A stretch of 64,000 bases of DNA from Pseudodonghicola flavimaris (GTDB lineage: Bacteria; Pseudomonadota; Alphaproteobacteria; Rhodobacterales; Rhodobacteraceae), in contig NZ_JASNJD010000016.1 of NCBI RefSeq assembly GCF_030164425.1, positions 1-64,000 on the forward strand, written 5' to 3'. Within the stretch, counting starts at the first letter, position 1, and each line of letters opens with the position of its first letter. Under the pieces are notes generated by a model. That model made no database searches, was not told where the DNA came from, and worked only from the letters and a program-made list of their open reading frames with translations. Made by a program: the position numbers and the translations under genes. Positions 18,223-27,418 of the stretch are shown in pieces.

Positions 18223-18246
18223 GGCGGCCCGCCGGGGCAGGCCGCC
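18223..18246 (-). terminator. Possible hairpin after trpS
   Basis: GGCGGCC (18223-18229) pairs with GGCCGCC (18240-18246) around a ten-base loop, starting eight bases past the trpS stop. There is no T-run, so termination strength is doubtful. Confidence 0.35.
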
Positions 18247-18253
18247 GATGGGA

Positions 18254-19288
18254 TCAGAGTTCGACCGGGCCGACCATGCCGACGATCTCGTAGGTTTTCT
18301 TCAGGATGGGCGCGGTGATCTCGCGGGCGCGTTCGGCGCCACGGGTCAGGATGCGGTCGATCTCGTCCTGATTGTCCATCAGCCGCGACATCTCGGAGGA
18401 GATCGGGGCCAGATGTGCCACCGCCAGTTCGGCCAGCGCCGGCTTGAATTCCGAGAACGCCCGACCGCCGAAATCGCCCAGCACCTGATCGACGGTCTGG
18501 CCGTTCAGCGCGGCGAAGATATTGACCAGGTTGCGCGCCTCGGGGCGTTCGGCCAGGCCGGCGGCCTCGGACGGCAGCGGCTCGGGGTCGGTCTTCGCCT
18601 TGCGGATCTTCTTGGCGATGGCGTCGGCATCGTCGGTCATGTTGATCCGGCTGGCATCCGAGGGATCGGATTTCGACATCTTCTTGGACCCGTCGCGCAG
18701 GCTCATCACCCGGGTGGCGGCGCCCTCGATCACCGGTTCGGTGATCGGGAAGAAATCGACGCCGTAATCGTGGTTGAACTTGGTGGCGATGTCGCGGGTC
18801 AGTTCCAGATGCTGTTTCTGATCCTCGCCCACCGGCACATGAGTGGCGTGATAGATCAGGATGTCGGCGGCCATCAGCGACGGGTAGGCGAACAGCCCGA
18901 GCGAGGCGGCCTCGGCGTTCTTGCCGGCGGTCTTGTCCTTCCACTGGGTCATCCGGCCCATCCAGCCCATGCGGGCGACGCAGTTGAACACCCAGGCCAG
19001 CTGCGCGTGTTCGGGCACCTGGGACTGGTTGATCAGGATGGATTTCTCCGGGTCGATGCCGCTGGCGATGAACCCGGCGCAGAGCTCGCGGGTCGAGCGG
19101 CGCAGATCGGCGGGGTCCTGCCAGACGGTGATCGCATGCAGGTCGACCATGCAGTAGACGGTCTCGTACCCGCCTGCCTCCTGCATGTCGACAAAGCGTT
19201 TCAGCGCGCCGAGGTAATTGCCAAGGTGCAGGTTGCCCGAAGGCTGGATCCCGGAAAACACGCGGGGCGTGAAACTGGTCTCGGTCAT
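18254..19288 (-). CDS. trpS: Tryptophanyl-tRNA synthetase
   Basis: A 344-residue class I synthetase charging tRNA-Trp. The HIGH-equivalent motif appears in [18 protein letters not shown], and the KMSKS motif is exact ([13 protein letters not shown] near residue 203). The ATG at 19288 is used, with GGGAG nine bases upstream, rather than a TTG three codons earlier. A TTGACG-N17-TAAGCG promoter precedes it. Confidence 0.95.
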   Translation of the reverse strand: MTETSFTPRVFSGIQPSGNLHLGNYLGALKRFVDMQEAGGYETVYCMVDLHAITVWQDPADLRRSTRELCAGFIASGIDPEKSILINQSQVPEHAQLAWVFNCVARMGWMGRMTQWKDKTAGKNAEAASLGLFAYPSLMAADILIYHATHVPVGEDQKQHLELTRDIATKFNHDYGVDFFPITEPVIEGAATRVMSLRDGSKKMSKSDPSDASRINMTDDADAIAKKIRKAKTDPEPLPSEAAGLAERPEARNLVNIFAALNGQTVDQVLGDFGGRAFSEFKPALAELAVAHLAPISSEMSRLMDNQDEIDRILTRGAERAREITAPILKKTYEIVGMVGPVEL

Positions 19289-19324
19289 CTGAGACAACTC
19301 CCGTCTGGAAAAAAGGCCCAGTGT

Positions 19325-19353
19325 CGCTTACCCATGCGCCCAGGTGGCGTCAA
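19325..19353 (-). promoter_or_regulatory. Predicted promoter of trpS
   Basis: Minus-strand TTGACG (19353-19348), a 17-base spacer, then TAAGCG (19330-19325). A start near 19318 leaves a leader of about 30 bases. Confidence 0.5.
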
Positions 19354-19422
19354 CAGGCGCCATGGTGCCGGCGCAAAGCCGGCATGGCGTAGAGGCAGAA
19401 CAGGCAAGCCAAGGAGCAATCG

Positions 19423-20109
19423 ATGCAGCCGAACGAAAAACACCCCGCGGTCAACCCGCTGCCGCCGGTGGTGGTGGCGCTGTTTCTGGTCATCATGGGG
19501 ATCGAGATGACGTTCTGGCTGGGCACGCGCGGCCTGATCGGCGGTCCCGCCGCTGTCGGCTGGCGGCTGGAGGCGATCCAGCGCTACGCGTTCTCGGGCG
19601 AGATCCTGCGCTGGATGTGGGAAAGCGGCAACTGGCCGGTCCAGCATCTGCTGCGCTTCGTGGCCTATGCCTTCGTGCATGTGACCTTTACCCAGGCGCT
19701 GTTCGTCGGCGTCTTCGTGCTGGCGATGGGCAAGATGGTGGCAGAGATCTTCGGCAGCCTGGCAATGCTGCTCGTCTTCGTGGTCTCGGCCGCCGGCGGC
19801 GCGCTGATCTACGGGCTGGTGCTGAACGATCCGCTGCCGCTGATCGGCGGCTTTCCGGCGGTCTACGGGCTGATCGGCGCTTTCACCTATATCCTGTGGC
19901 GCCGGCTCGAGGCGGTGGGCGCCAATCAGGCGCGGGCATTTTCGCTGATCGCGATGCTGCTGGGGGTACAGTTGCTGTTCGGGCTGATTTTCGGTGGCAA
20001 CCCCGACTGGATCGCCGATCTGGGCGGCTTCGCCACCGGATTTGCCCTGTCCTTCTTCGTGGCGCCGGGCGGCTGGGCGCGGGTGCGCAACAGGATCCGC
20101 CACGACTGA
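19423..20109 (+). CDS. Rhomboid-fold membrane protein lacking the catalytic dyad
   Basis: A 228-residue protein with about six membrane segments and the rhomboid fold (AYAFVHVTFTQALFVGVFVL in place of the loop-1 region, then a TM4-like GGFPAVYGLIGAF). In active rhomboids TM4 reads GxSG-A-(V/I)-(F/Y)-G, but here the Ser position is Phe (19856-19858, TTT) and the following Gly is Pro. The TM6 His of the AHxGG motif is Asp (IADLGGFATG). It should therefore be proteolytically dead, like iRhoms or derlins, and may bind or chaperone membrane proteins. AAGGAG lies just before the ATG. Confidence 0.8.
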   Translation: MQPNEKHPAVNPLPPVVVALFLVIMGIEMTFWLGTRGLIGGPAAVGWRLEAIQRYAFSGEILRWMWESGNWPVQHLLRFVAYAFVHVTFTQALFVGVFVLAMGKMVAEIFGSLAMLLVFVVSAAGGALIYGLVLNDPLPLIGGFPAVYGLIGAFTYILWRRLEAVGANQARAFSLIAMLLGVQLLFGLIFGGNPDWIADLGGFATGFALSFFVAPGGWARVRNRIRHD

Positions 20110-20160
20110 CGCCGCTGCCAGAAGGGGGGCGGCCCGCGGTCCGGGCCGGCCCCGGCAGGC

Positions 20161-20352
20161 TTATTTCTTCATCGGGCAGGTGTTCAGGCCGATGATCGAA
20201 TAGAGCGGGCAATAGCCCACTAGCCCGGTGATCAGCGGGATCAGGCCGACCAGCCCCCACATGGATTTCGGGCCGATGAAAATCAGCGACAGCAGGATCA
20301 GCCCGACGATGATGCGAAGGGTGCGGTCCAGGGTGCCTTCATTGCGCGGCAT
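20161..20352 (-). CDS. DUF2892 (YgaP-like) inner-membrane protein
   Basis: A 63-residue protein with two membrane helices (about residues 13-31 and 33-50) joined by a tight turn. It contains the family-typical RNEGTLDRTLRIIVG start and the GYCPLYSIIGLNTCP end. A GTG codon precedes the ATG, but AAAGGAG sits only three bases from the GTG and six to seven from the ATG, so the ATG at 20352 is chosen. YgaP relatives are often fused to rhodanese domains; this one is free. No activity is known. Confidence 0.82.
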   Translation of the reverse strand: MPRNEGTLDRTLRIIVGLILLSLIFIGPKSMWGLVGLIPLITGLVGYCPLYSIIGLNTCPMKK

Positions 20353-20439
20353 CACGTTCTCCTTTCTGAGACTCAGCCATATGCCCCGAGGATAGACCGG
20401 TTTTGTCGCCGCGTCTTGCGATTGGATGCCGCGGCGGGA

Positions 20440-21987
20440 TCAGCCCCGCCGCCGGCGCAGGGCACGCCCGAATTCCGACAGCCTGACACCACCGATCGCC
20501 CCGGCGACGCCGAAATAGACGACGATGCCCAGCCCGATCAGCCCGGCCAGCGCCAGATAGCGCAGCCCGCCGGTCTGCAACGCGTCGGCCAGGGCCCAGG
20601 CCGCGGCGCGCAGCACCGCGCCCATGATCAGGGCGGCGAGGCAGATGCGCCAGATGCGGCTGCGGAAGCGGTCGTCGAACCGGGCGACATCGCCGAACCG
20701 GCGGCCGCCGCGCGCCAGCAGAAACACCATGGCCCAGCCCGCCGCCGTGGTGGCGATCGCCGGGGCGATCCAGCCCAGCACCGGCGCCAGGCCGATGGCG
20801 GCCACCGCATTCAGCATCATCGCCACCAGCGCATAGTGGAACGGCGTCCGGGTGTCCTCGCGGGCGAAGAACAGCGGTTGCAGGATCTTCTGCAGCACGA
20901 AGGCGGGCAGCCCCAGCCCGTAGATCGCCACCGCCTGGGCGATGGCTGCGCTGTCGGCGGCGGTCATCTCGCCGCGCTGAAACAGCACCGAGACCAGCGG
21001 CAGCGGGATCGCCACCAGCGCCACCGCCGAGGGCACGGTCAGCGCCAGCGACACTTCTCCGGCGCGGGAAAACGCGTGGCGGGCGCCGTCGTGATCGCTG
21101 GCCGACAGCCGGCGCGACAGATCCGGCAGCAGCACCACTCCGATGGCGATACCGACCACGCCCAGCGGCAGCTGATACAGCCGGTCGGCGGCATAGAGCC
21201 AGGCGACGGCCCGATCGAAGTAGCTGGCGACCTGCTGCCCCACCAGCAGATTGACCTGGACCACGCCACCGGCGAGCGCGGCGGGCACCGCGATCTTGAC
21301 CAGCCGGGCCAGTTCCGGCGTCCAGCGCGGCCGTTTAAGCCTGAGCGCGAAGCCGGCGCGGGCGGCGGCGATCCAGACCAGCGCCAGCTGCGCCACGCCG
21401 GAGACCGGGATCATCCAGATCAGCGCGCGGGCGACATCGCCGCCCACCGTGTTGGCGACCAGCATGCCGCCGACCAGGAACACGTTCAGCACCACCGGCG
21501 CGGCGGCGGCGGCGGCGAACCGGCCGGTCGCGTTCAGGATGCCGGAGAACAGCGCCGCCAGCGAGATGAACAGGATATAGGGAAAGGCGATGCGGCCGAA
21601 TTCCACCGACAGGGCGAATTGCTCCTGCCCGCTGAAACCGCTCGCGGTGGCGAAGATCAGCCAGGGCATCGCCACCTGGGCAATCAGCGTCAGGACGATC
21701 AGGATGCTGGCCAGCCCGCTCAGCGCGTCCTCGGCAAAGGCGCGGGGGTCTTCCTCGCGTTCGAACTTCTTCGAGAACATCGGCACGAAGGCCATGTTGA
21801 AGGCGCCTTCGGCGAAGAAGCGGCGGAACATGTTGGGCAGCCGGAAGGCGACCACATAGGCCTCATAGAGCGGGCCGGGGCCGACCAGCGCCAGGATCAT
21901 CGCATCACGGACGAAGCCCAGCACCCGGCTGGCCAGGGTCCAGACGCCGACGGTGAAGAAGCCGGCCATCAGGCGGATCGGTTTCAT
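20440..21987 (-). CDS. murJ: Lipid II flippase MurJ
   Basis: A 515-residue MOP-superfamily membrane protein with about 14 helices. The N terminus LMAGFFTVGVWTLASRVLGFVRD and the AFNMAFVPMFSKKFEREE segment are characteristic. MurJ flips lipid II to the periplasm for peptidoglycan synthesis and is normally essential. It follows glnD by 36 bases on the same strand, an arrangement common in alphaproteobacteria. Confidence 0.94.
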   Translation of the reverse strand: MKPIRLMAGFFTVGVWTLASRVLGFVRDAMILALVGPGPLYEAYVVAFRLPNMFRRFFAEGAFNMAFVPMFSKKFEREEDPRAFAEDALSGLASILIVLTLIAQVAMPWLIFATASGFSGQEQFALSVEFGRIAFPYILFISLAALFSGILNATGRFAAAAAAPVVLNVFLVGGMLVANTVGGDVARALIWMIPVSGVAQLALVWIAAARAGFALRLKRPRWTPELARLVKIAVPAALAGGVVQVNLLVGQQVASYFDRAVAWLYAADRLYQLPLGVVGIAIGVVLLPDLSRRLSASDHDGARHAFSRAGEVSLALTVPSAVALVAIPLPLVSVLFQRGEMTAADSAAIAQAVAIYGLGLPAFVLQKILQPLFFAREDTRTPFHYALVAMMLNAVAAIGLAPVLGWIAPAIATTAAGWAMVFLLARGGRRFGDVARFDDRFRSRIWRICLAALIMGAVLRAAAWALADALQTGGLRYLALAGLIGLGIVVYFGVAGAIGGVRLSEFGRALRRRRG

Positions 21988-22023
21988 GGGGTCCTCTTGG
22001 CGCGGGAGACAGCGGGCATCGGG

Positions 22024-24855
22024 TCAGCCGTCGGCCCGTTCCGCCCCGGCGGCGACGGCCTGCCGCAGCTTCGCCTCCAGCGATTTCTGCTTGGCCGGCG
22101 AATGGTACTTCAGGCCGAACATATCCTTGACGTAGAAGCTGTCGACCACCTGTTCGCCATAGGTCGCGATCACCGCATTGGCGATATAGACGTTGGCCGA
22201 GGCCAGCGCGCTGGCCAGATCGTAGAGCAGCCCGGGCCGGTCGCGGGTATCGACCTCGATGATGGTGTAGATGTCGGAGCCTTCGTTGTCGAAGGTGACA
22301 TGGGTCGGCACGTTGAACGCCTTCTCGCGTTTCTTGATCTTGTCGCGCGATTTCAGCGCCTCGGCGGCGATGACCTCTCCGGCCAGGGTCTTCTGGATCA
22401 TCTGCGTCAGCCGGGGCAGCCGGCTGACTTCATAGGGGCGGCCTTCGGCATCCTGAATCCAGAAGGCATCGGTGACATAGCCGTCCTTGGTGGTATAGCT
22501 GCGCGCGTCGACCACATTGGCGCCGACCAGCGCCAGCGCGCCGGCGATGCGGGCGAAGATGCCGGGATGGTCAACCATGACGAAGCTCGCCCGGGTGGCA
22601 TCGCGGTCCTCGTCCGGGTGCAGGCGGATGACCATGCCGGCGGAATCGCCCTTTTCCTCCAGCTCGCGCAGCATCTCGGCGAAGTCGACATGGGCGGTGA
22701 CATGCAGCCCCTGCCAGTAGGGCGGGTAATGCCGGGCGGTTTCGGCCTTGAGCAGCGCCTTGGTCCAGTCGGGCAGGGCGGCGCGCAGGGCGCGCTTGGC
22801 TTCGGCGCCGCGGTTCTCGCGGGTCAGGTCCTCCATCCCGCCCTGCAGCGCCTTGCGGGTCTGGCGATAGAGCGCGCGGATCAGTGCCGCCTTCCAGTTG
22901 TTCCAGGTCGAGGGACCGACCCCGCGGATGTCGCAGACCGTCAGCACCGTCAGGAGTTCCAGCCGCTTGGTGGTCTGCACCGCCTTGGCGAAATCGCGGA
23001 TCGTGCGTGGATCGGCGATATCGCGTTTCTGCGCCAGATCCGACATCAGCAGGTGATAGCGCACCAGCCATTCCACGGTTTCGGATTCCGATTTGTTCAG
23101 CCCCAGCCGCGGCGCCACCTGGCGGGCGATCTTGGCGCCGAGAATCGAATGATCCTCGGGCCGGCCCTTGGCGATATCGTGCAGGAGCAGCGCCACATAG
23201 AGGATACGCCGGTTCACCCCGCGCTTGAGGATGGTCGAGGAGGTCGGCAGCGCCTCCTTCAGCTCACCCCGCTCCAGCTTGGCGAGCTGGGCGATACACT
23301 GGATGATATGCTCGTCCACCGTATAGCTGTGATACATGTTGAACTGCATCATCGCGACGATGGGTTCGAATTCCGGGATGAAGGCCGCCAGCACCCCCAG
23401 TTCGTTCATCCGTCTGAGCGCGCGTTCGGGGTTGCCGTGTTTCAGCAGCAGATCCAGGAAGATGCGCTGCGCTTCCTTGTCGTTGCGCATGTCGTCGTCG
23501 ATCAGCGCCAGGTTGGCCGTCACCAGCCGCATCGCGTCGGGGTGGATCAGCATACCGGTGCGCAGGCCTTCCTCGAACAGCCGCAGCAGGTTCAGCTTGT
23601 CCGACAGGAAGGCCTTGGGGTCGACGATGGCAAGGCGGTTGTTGATCACCTTATAGCCGTCGCGTACCTTCGGCCGGCGGCGGAAGATACGCTCCAGCAG
23701 CGGTTCGCTCTTCAGGTGGATCGCTTCCAGCTTGGTCAGGAAGATCCGGGTCAGATCGCCCACCGCGGTGGCTTCGCGGAAATAGCGCTGCATGAAGATT
23801 TCGACGCCGCGCCGCCCGGCCCGGTCGCGATAGCCCATGCGGTCCGCCACCTCGACCTGGAGGTCGAATGTCAGCTGCTCGGTGGCCCGGCCGGTGGCCA
23901 GATGCATATGCGCCCGCACCGCCCAGAGAAAATCCTCCGCTTCCTCGAAGCGGGCGAATTCGTCGGGGCGGAACACGCCCAGCGGCACCAGTTCGGCGAC
24001 GTCCTGGACGCCGTGGATGTATTTGGCGATCCAGAACAGCGACTGCAGATCGCGCAGGCCGCCCTTGCCCTCCTTGACGTTGGGCTCCACCACATAGCGT
24101 TCGCCCTGCTTGCGGTGCCGCGCCTCGCGTTCCGAGAGCTTGGCCTCGATGAAGGCGCGGGCGCCGTCGGAAAACAGCTCCTGGCGCAGGGTGCTGGCGA
24201 ACTTCTCCGCCAGCTGGGCATCGCCGTCCAGAAACCGGTGTTCCAGCAGCGCGGTCCGGATGGTGAAATCCTCATGCCCGAGCTTGACGCAATCGCGGAC
24301 GGTGCGGCTGGCATGGCCCACCTTCAGCTTCAGGTCCCAGAGCATGTAGAGCATGGTTTCGATCACGTTCTCCGCCCAGGAGGTGATCTTGTTCGGGGTC
24401 AGGAACAGCAGGTCGACGTCGGAGAACGGCGCCATTTCGCCCCGGCCATAGCCGCCGACTGCGATCACCGCCAGCCGCTCGGCCGAATGCGGGGTCGGAT
24501 GCGGCTGCAGATAGCTGACGGCGACATGCAGCGCGGCGGTGACCAACCCGTCGGTCAGGAAGGTATAGGAGCGGGTCAGCGGCCGGGCGGCGAAGGGCGC
24601 CTCGGCAAAGGCCTCGGCGATCGCCTCGCGGCCGGCCGCCTTCGCCTCGCGCAGGATGTCCATCACCGCCGCGCGCAGCGCGGTGGGGTCCTTGCCCGCC
24701 GCGGCGGCGTCGATCCGGTCGCGTATGCCGGCGACGTCGAATATATCCCTGGGGTCGCAGATCAGCAGGCCGTCGGGATCCTGGCGGCGCCGGGTCTGTT
24801 GGGGGTGCGCCGGCTCAGAAGCCAGCGCCGGAGAAGCTTGCGGGAGCCGGGTCAA
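22024..24855 (-). CDS. glnD: Bifunctional PII uridylyltransferase/uridylyl-removing enzyme
   Basis: A 943-residue nitrogen sensor that uridylylates PII under nitrogen limitation and removes the group when glutamine is high. The domains run in the expected order: nucleotidyltransferase with VGGYGRGEMAPFSDVDLLFL near residue 155, a central region, an HD hydrolase domain (LLLHDIAKGRPEDH near residue 560), and two C-terminal ACT domains (VDHPGIFARIAGALAL and DTRDRPGLLYDLASAL). Its annotated start overlaps the end of the LpoA-like gene by 41 bases; a later start is possible because the first 30 residues are not conserved. Confidence 0.94.
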   Translation of the reverse strand: MTRLPQASPALASEPAHPQQTRRRQDPDGLLICDPRDIFDVAGIRDRIDAAAAGKDPTALRAAVMDILREAKAAGREAIAEAFAEAPFAARPLTRSYTFLTDGLVTAALHVAVSYLQPHPTPHSAERLAVIAVGGYGRGEMAPFSDVDLLFLTPNKITSWAENVIETMLYMLWDLKLKVGHASRTVRDCVKLGHEDFTIRTALLEHRFLDGDAQLAEKFASTLRQELFSDGARAFIEAKLSEREARHRKQGERYVVEPNVKEGKGGLRDLQSLFWIAKYIHGVQDVAELVPLGVFRPDEFARFEEAEDFLWAVRAHMHLATGRATEQLTFDLQVEVADRMGYRDRAGRRGVEIFMQRYFREATAVGDLTRIFLTKLEAIHLKSEPLLERIFRRRPKVRDGYKVINNRLAIVDPKAFLSDKLNLLRLFEEGLRTGMLIHPDAMRLVTANLALIDDDMRNDKEAQRIFLDLLLKHGNPERALRRMNELGVLAAFIPEFEPIVAMMQFNMYHSYTVDEHIIQCIAQLAKLERGELKEALPTSSTILKRGVNRRILYVALLLHDIAKGRPEDHSILGAKIARQVAPRLGLNKSESETVEWLVRYHLLMSDLAQKRDIADPRTIRDFAKAVQTTKRLELLTVLTVCDIRGVGPSTWNNWKAALIRALYRQTRKALQGGMEDLTRENRGAEAKRALRAALPDWTKALLKAETARHYPPYWQGLHVTAHVDFAEMLRELEEKGDSAGMVIRLHPDEDRDATRASFVMVDHPGIFARIAGALALVGANVVDARSYTTKDGYVTDAFWIQDAEGRPYEVSRLPRLTQMIQKTLAGEVIAAEALKSRDKIKKREKAFNVPTHVTFDNEGSDIYTIIEVDTRDRPGLLYDLASALASANVYIANAVIATYGEQVVDSFYVKDMFGLKYHSPAKQKSLEAKLRQAVAAGAERADG

Positions 24856-25990
24856 TCACAACCACCTGTTTGTTCTGGATCGTGGCCACTGCGAGGCCGC
24901 GTTCGTTGGTGCCGTCGGGGCGCAGCCGGAAGATGCCGCTGACGCCACGGAAACCGGCCCGCTGGGTCAGTGCGGCGCCGGTCAGCGCGTCGGACTTGCC
25001 GGCGCCGACCAGGGCGCCGATGGCCGCGATCCCGTCATAGGCCAGCCCGCCGATCGGATGCGGCAAGCCACCGTAGGCCATGGCATAGCGGTTGCGGAAC
25101 TGCTGCGACAGCGTCGGGTCGGGCAGGGCGAACCAGCCGCCCTGCACACCGGGCAGTTCCAGCGTCTGCGACGGGATATCCCAGCGGGTCAGGCCGATGT
25201 ATTGCACCGTCTGCGGGGTCACGCCGGCCTCCGGCAACAGCTGGGAGAACAGCGGCAGCGCGCCGGCGGTGGTAGCGGTGAGGAAGATCGCGTCGGCCCC
25301 CTGGGTCTGCACCGCGTCGCGGATCGCCGGGACCGCGTTGATCACGCCCTGTTGCGACAGCTCGTGGCTGATCGCTCCGGCCTCGGTCGCGCCATTGGCG
25401 GCCAGCGCCTGACGGATGGCGTTGCGCCCGGCCTGGCCGGCCACATCGGTCGAATGGATGATCAGGATGTTCTTGCGGCCATTGCGCGCGGCATAGCCGG
25501 CCAGCCGGTTGGCGGTATTGTCGAAGGTCGGCCCCAGCACGAAGACATTGCCGCCGGCGATGGAGGCGTTGTTGGAGAAGGACAGCACGTTGACATTGCG
25601 CGAAGCGACGGCGAGGCCGGCGGCATTGGCGGCTTCGGCATAGACCGGGCCGAGGATGATGCGGGCGCCGTCGTTCACCGCGGTGCTGGCGGCGGCGGCG
25701 GCGGTGGCGGCATCGCCGCGGGTGTCGTAGACACGCAGGTCAATCTGCACGTTCTGCAGGTCGGCGATTGCCAGACGGGCCGCGTTTTCAAGGCTTTGGG
25801 ACAGGATGGCGTCGCCGCTCTGCCCCGATCCCTTGGGCACCAGAAGGGCCACGGGCACCGGCTTGTCGGTATTGATCATCGGACCGCCGCCGCCGACCAT
25901 GGCGGTATCGCAGGCCGCGACCCAGAGGAGGGCGAACAATGCGACAAACAAAGTCGCCGCCTTGCGGGCGGTGGCGAAAACGGCAAACAT
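24815..25990 (-). CDS. LpoA-like penicillin-binding protein activator lipoprotein
   Basis: A 391-residue periplasmic-binding-fold lipoprotein. The N terminus is a lipoprotein signal with lipobox WVAAC (Cys about residue 27), and the rest is a type I periplasmic-binding domain (VALLVPKGSGQSG, then IILGPVYAEAANAAG and GLAYDGIAAIGALVGAG). Proteins of this type stimulate PBP1-family enzymes, or are listed as branched-chain amino-acid binding-like. The ATG at 25990 has GGGAG ten bases upstream and is preferred to a TTG six codons earlier. It is divergent from rsmI. Confidence 0.8.
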   Translation of the reverse strand: MFAVFATARKAATLFVALFALLWVAACDTAMVGGGGPMINTDKPVPVALLVPKGSGQSGDAILSQSLENAARLAIADLQNVQIDLRVYDTRGDAATAAAAASTAVNDGARIILGPVYAEAANAAGLAVASRNVNVLSFSNNASIAGGNVFVLGPTFDNTANRLAGYAARNGRKNILIIHSTDVAGQAGRNAIRQALAANGATEAGAISHELSQQGVINAVPAIRDAVQTQGADAIFLTATTAGALPLFSQLLPEAGVTPQTVQYIGLTRWDIPSQTLELPGVQGGWFALPDPTLSQQFRNRYAMAYGGLPHPIGGLAYDGIAAIGALVGAGKSDALTGAALTQRAGFRGVSGIFRLRPDGTNERGLAVATIQNKQVVVIDPAPASFSGAGF

Positions 25991-26077
25991 GAGCAAATGA
26001 ACTCCCAAATCCGAAGGCGGCGGGACCGCGTTTCAATACGCCTCGGATAATAGACGTCAGAAAGGTCGGGTCCAGCG

Positions 26078-26935
26078 TTGAATCACCAAAAGGTCAGATT
26101 GACCCCGGGGCTTTACTTCCTTGCCACCCCGATCGGAACCGCCCGCGACATCACATTGAGAGCGCTGGATATTCTCGCCTCCGCCGATGTCATCGCAGCC
26201 GAGGATACCCGCAGCCTGCGCCACCTGATGGAGATCCACGGCGTGCCGCTGGAGGGGCGGCGGATCCTCGCTTATCACGATCACAGCGGGCCGGGGGCGC
26301 GGGGCCAGCTGATCGCGGCGCTGGAGGCGGGTCATTCGGTCGCCTATGCCTCCGAAGCGGGCATGCCGCTGATCGCCGATCCCGGCTATGATCTGGGCCG
26401 GGCCGCGGCGGAGGCCGGCTTTGCCGTCACCGTGGCGCCGGGGCCTTCGGCGGCGCTGGCGGCGCTGACCCTGGCGGGGTTGCCCACCGATGCCTTCTTC
26501 TTCGCGGGTTTTCTGCCCAATGCGAAGACCGCCCGGCGCACCCGGCTGGAAGAGCTGAAGCCGATCCCCGGCACGCTGATCTTCTACGAATCCCCCAAGC
26601 GCGCCGCCGCCAGCCTGTCCGACATGGCCGAGGTGCTGGGGCCCGACCGGCCGGCGGCGCTCTGTCGCGAGCTGACCAAGAAATTCGAGGAGATCCGCCG
26701 CGGCAGCCTGGCGGAGCTGGCCGAGGGCGCCCTGACGGAGCCGCCGCGGGGCGAAATCGTCATCCTGGTGGATCGTGGCCATTCAGAGCCTGTTAAGGCC
26801 TCCGATATAGAAGCGGATCTGCGCGCCGCGCTGGAGGATCACAGCGTTCGGGACGCCGCCGATCTGGTGGCCAGGATGCATGGGCAGAAGCGACGCGAAG
26901 TCTATCAACTGGCGTTGCAACTGTCGAAAGGGTGA
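26078..26935 (+). CDS. rsmI: 16S rRNA 2'-O-methyltransferase RsmI
   Basis: A 285-residue SAM-dependent enzyme methylating the ribose of C1402 in 16S rRNA. The tetrapyrrole-methylase fold is evident in GLYFLATPIGTARDITLRAL, AAEDTRSLRHLM, YASEAGMPLIADPG and FYESPKRAAASL. No ATG precedes the conserved start, so a TTG at 26078, or another TTG at 26099 after AAAGG, must be used; the second has the better spacing. It leads the rsmI-yraN-gshB cluster and is divergent from the LpoA-like gene. Confidence 0.9.
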   Translation: MNHQKVRLTPGLYFLATPIGTARDITLRALDILASADVIAAEDTRSLRHLMEIHGVPLEGRRILAYHDHSGPGARGQLIAALEAGHSVAYASEAGMPLIADPGYDLGRAAAEAGFAVTVAPGPSAALAALTLAGLPTDAFFFAGFLPNAKTARRTRLEELKPIPGTLIFYESPKRAAASLSDMAEVLGPDRPAALCRELTKKFEEIRRGSLAELAEGALTEPPRGEIVILVDRGHSEPVKASDIEADLRAALEDHSVRDAADLVARMHGQKRREVYQLALQLSKG

Positions 26936-26939
26936 GGCG

Positions 26940-27341
26940 ATGGCAGGCATCGGGGCCGGGCGAACGGTTCAGACGGTTCAGCGGCGCGACCGGGGCCTGC
27001 GGGCGCATCTTGCCGGGGCGGCCGCCGAGGCGCGGATCGCCCAGGATTACGAGCGGCGCGGCTTCACCATCGTGCGGCGGCGCTGGCGCGGCCGGGGCGG
27101 GGAAATCGACCTGATCGCGCGTCGCGGCGATGTCGTCGTTTTCATCGAGGTGAAGGCCGCCCGCGATTTCGCCCGCGCGGCAGAGGCGCTGCGACCGTGG
27201 CAGATGGCGCGGCTCTACGAGGCGGCCAGCGAATTTCTGGGCGGGGAGCCGGCCGGGTTGCTGACCGAGGCGCGCTTCGACGTGGCGCTGGTGAATGGGC
27301 AGGGCGCCTATCAGATCGTCGAAAATGCGTTCGGCGCCTGA
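26940..27341 (+). CDS. yraN: YraN family (UPF0102) putative endonuclease
   Basis: A 133-residue protein with the restriction-endonuclease-like core: [24 protein letters not shown] shows the D...ExK catalytic pattern. The preceding helix [22 protein letters not shown] is typical of the family. The ATG at 26940 lies five bases after the rsmI stop with AAAGGGTGAGG upstream, so the pair is coupled. A role in DNA processing or repair is suspected, not proven. The rsmI-yraN pairing is widespread. Confidence 0.87.
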   Translation: MAGIGAGRTVQTVQRRDRGLRAHLAGAAAEARIAQDYERRGFTIVRRRWRGRGGEIDLIARRGDVVVFIEVKAARDFARAAEALRPWQMARLYEAASEFLGGEPAGLLTEARFDVALVNGQGAYQIVENAFGA

Positions 27342-27418
27342 CTTCGCGTCCGCGCCCCATTGATCCCCCGGGCTGGCTGCGCCATGTATCCCTGCAGTGC
27401 CGGAACAGGGAGAGCGCC

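Noticed and set aside
20416-24942. A 1508-residue open frame on the plus strand
   Set aside because: It lies exactly opposite murJ and glnD, is rich in Gly/Arg/Gln/His as expected for the antisense frame of high-GC genes, and shows no domain. Both minus-strand genes have clear family motifs.
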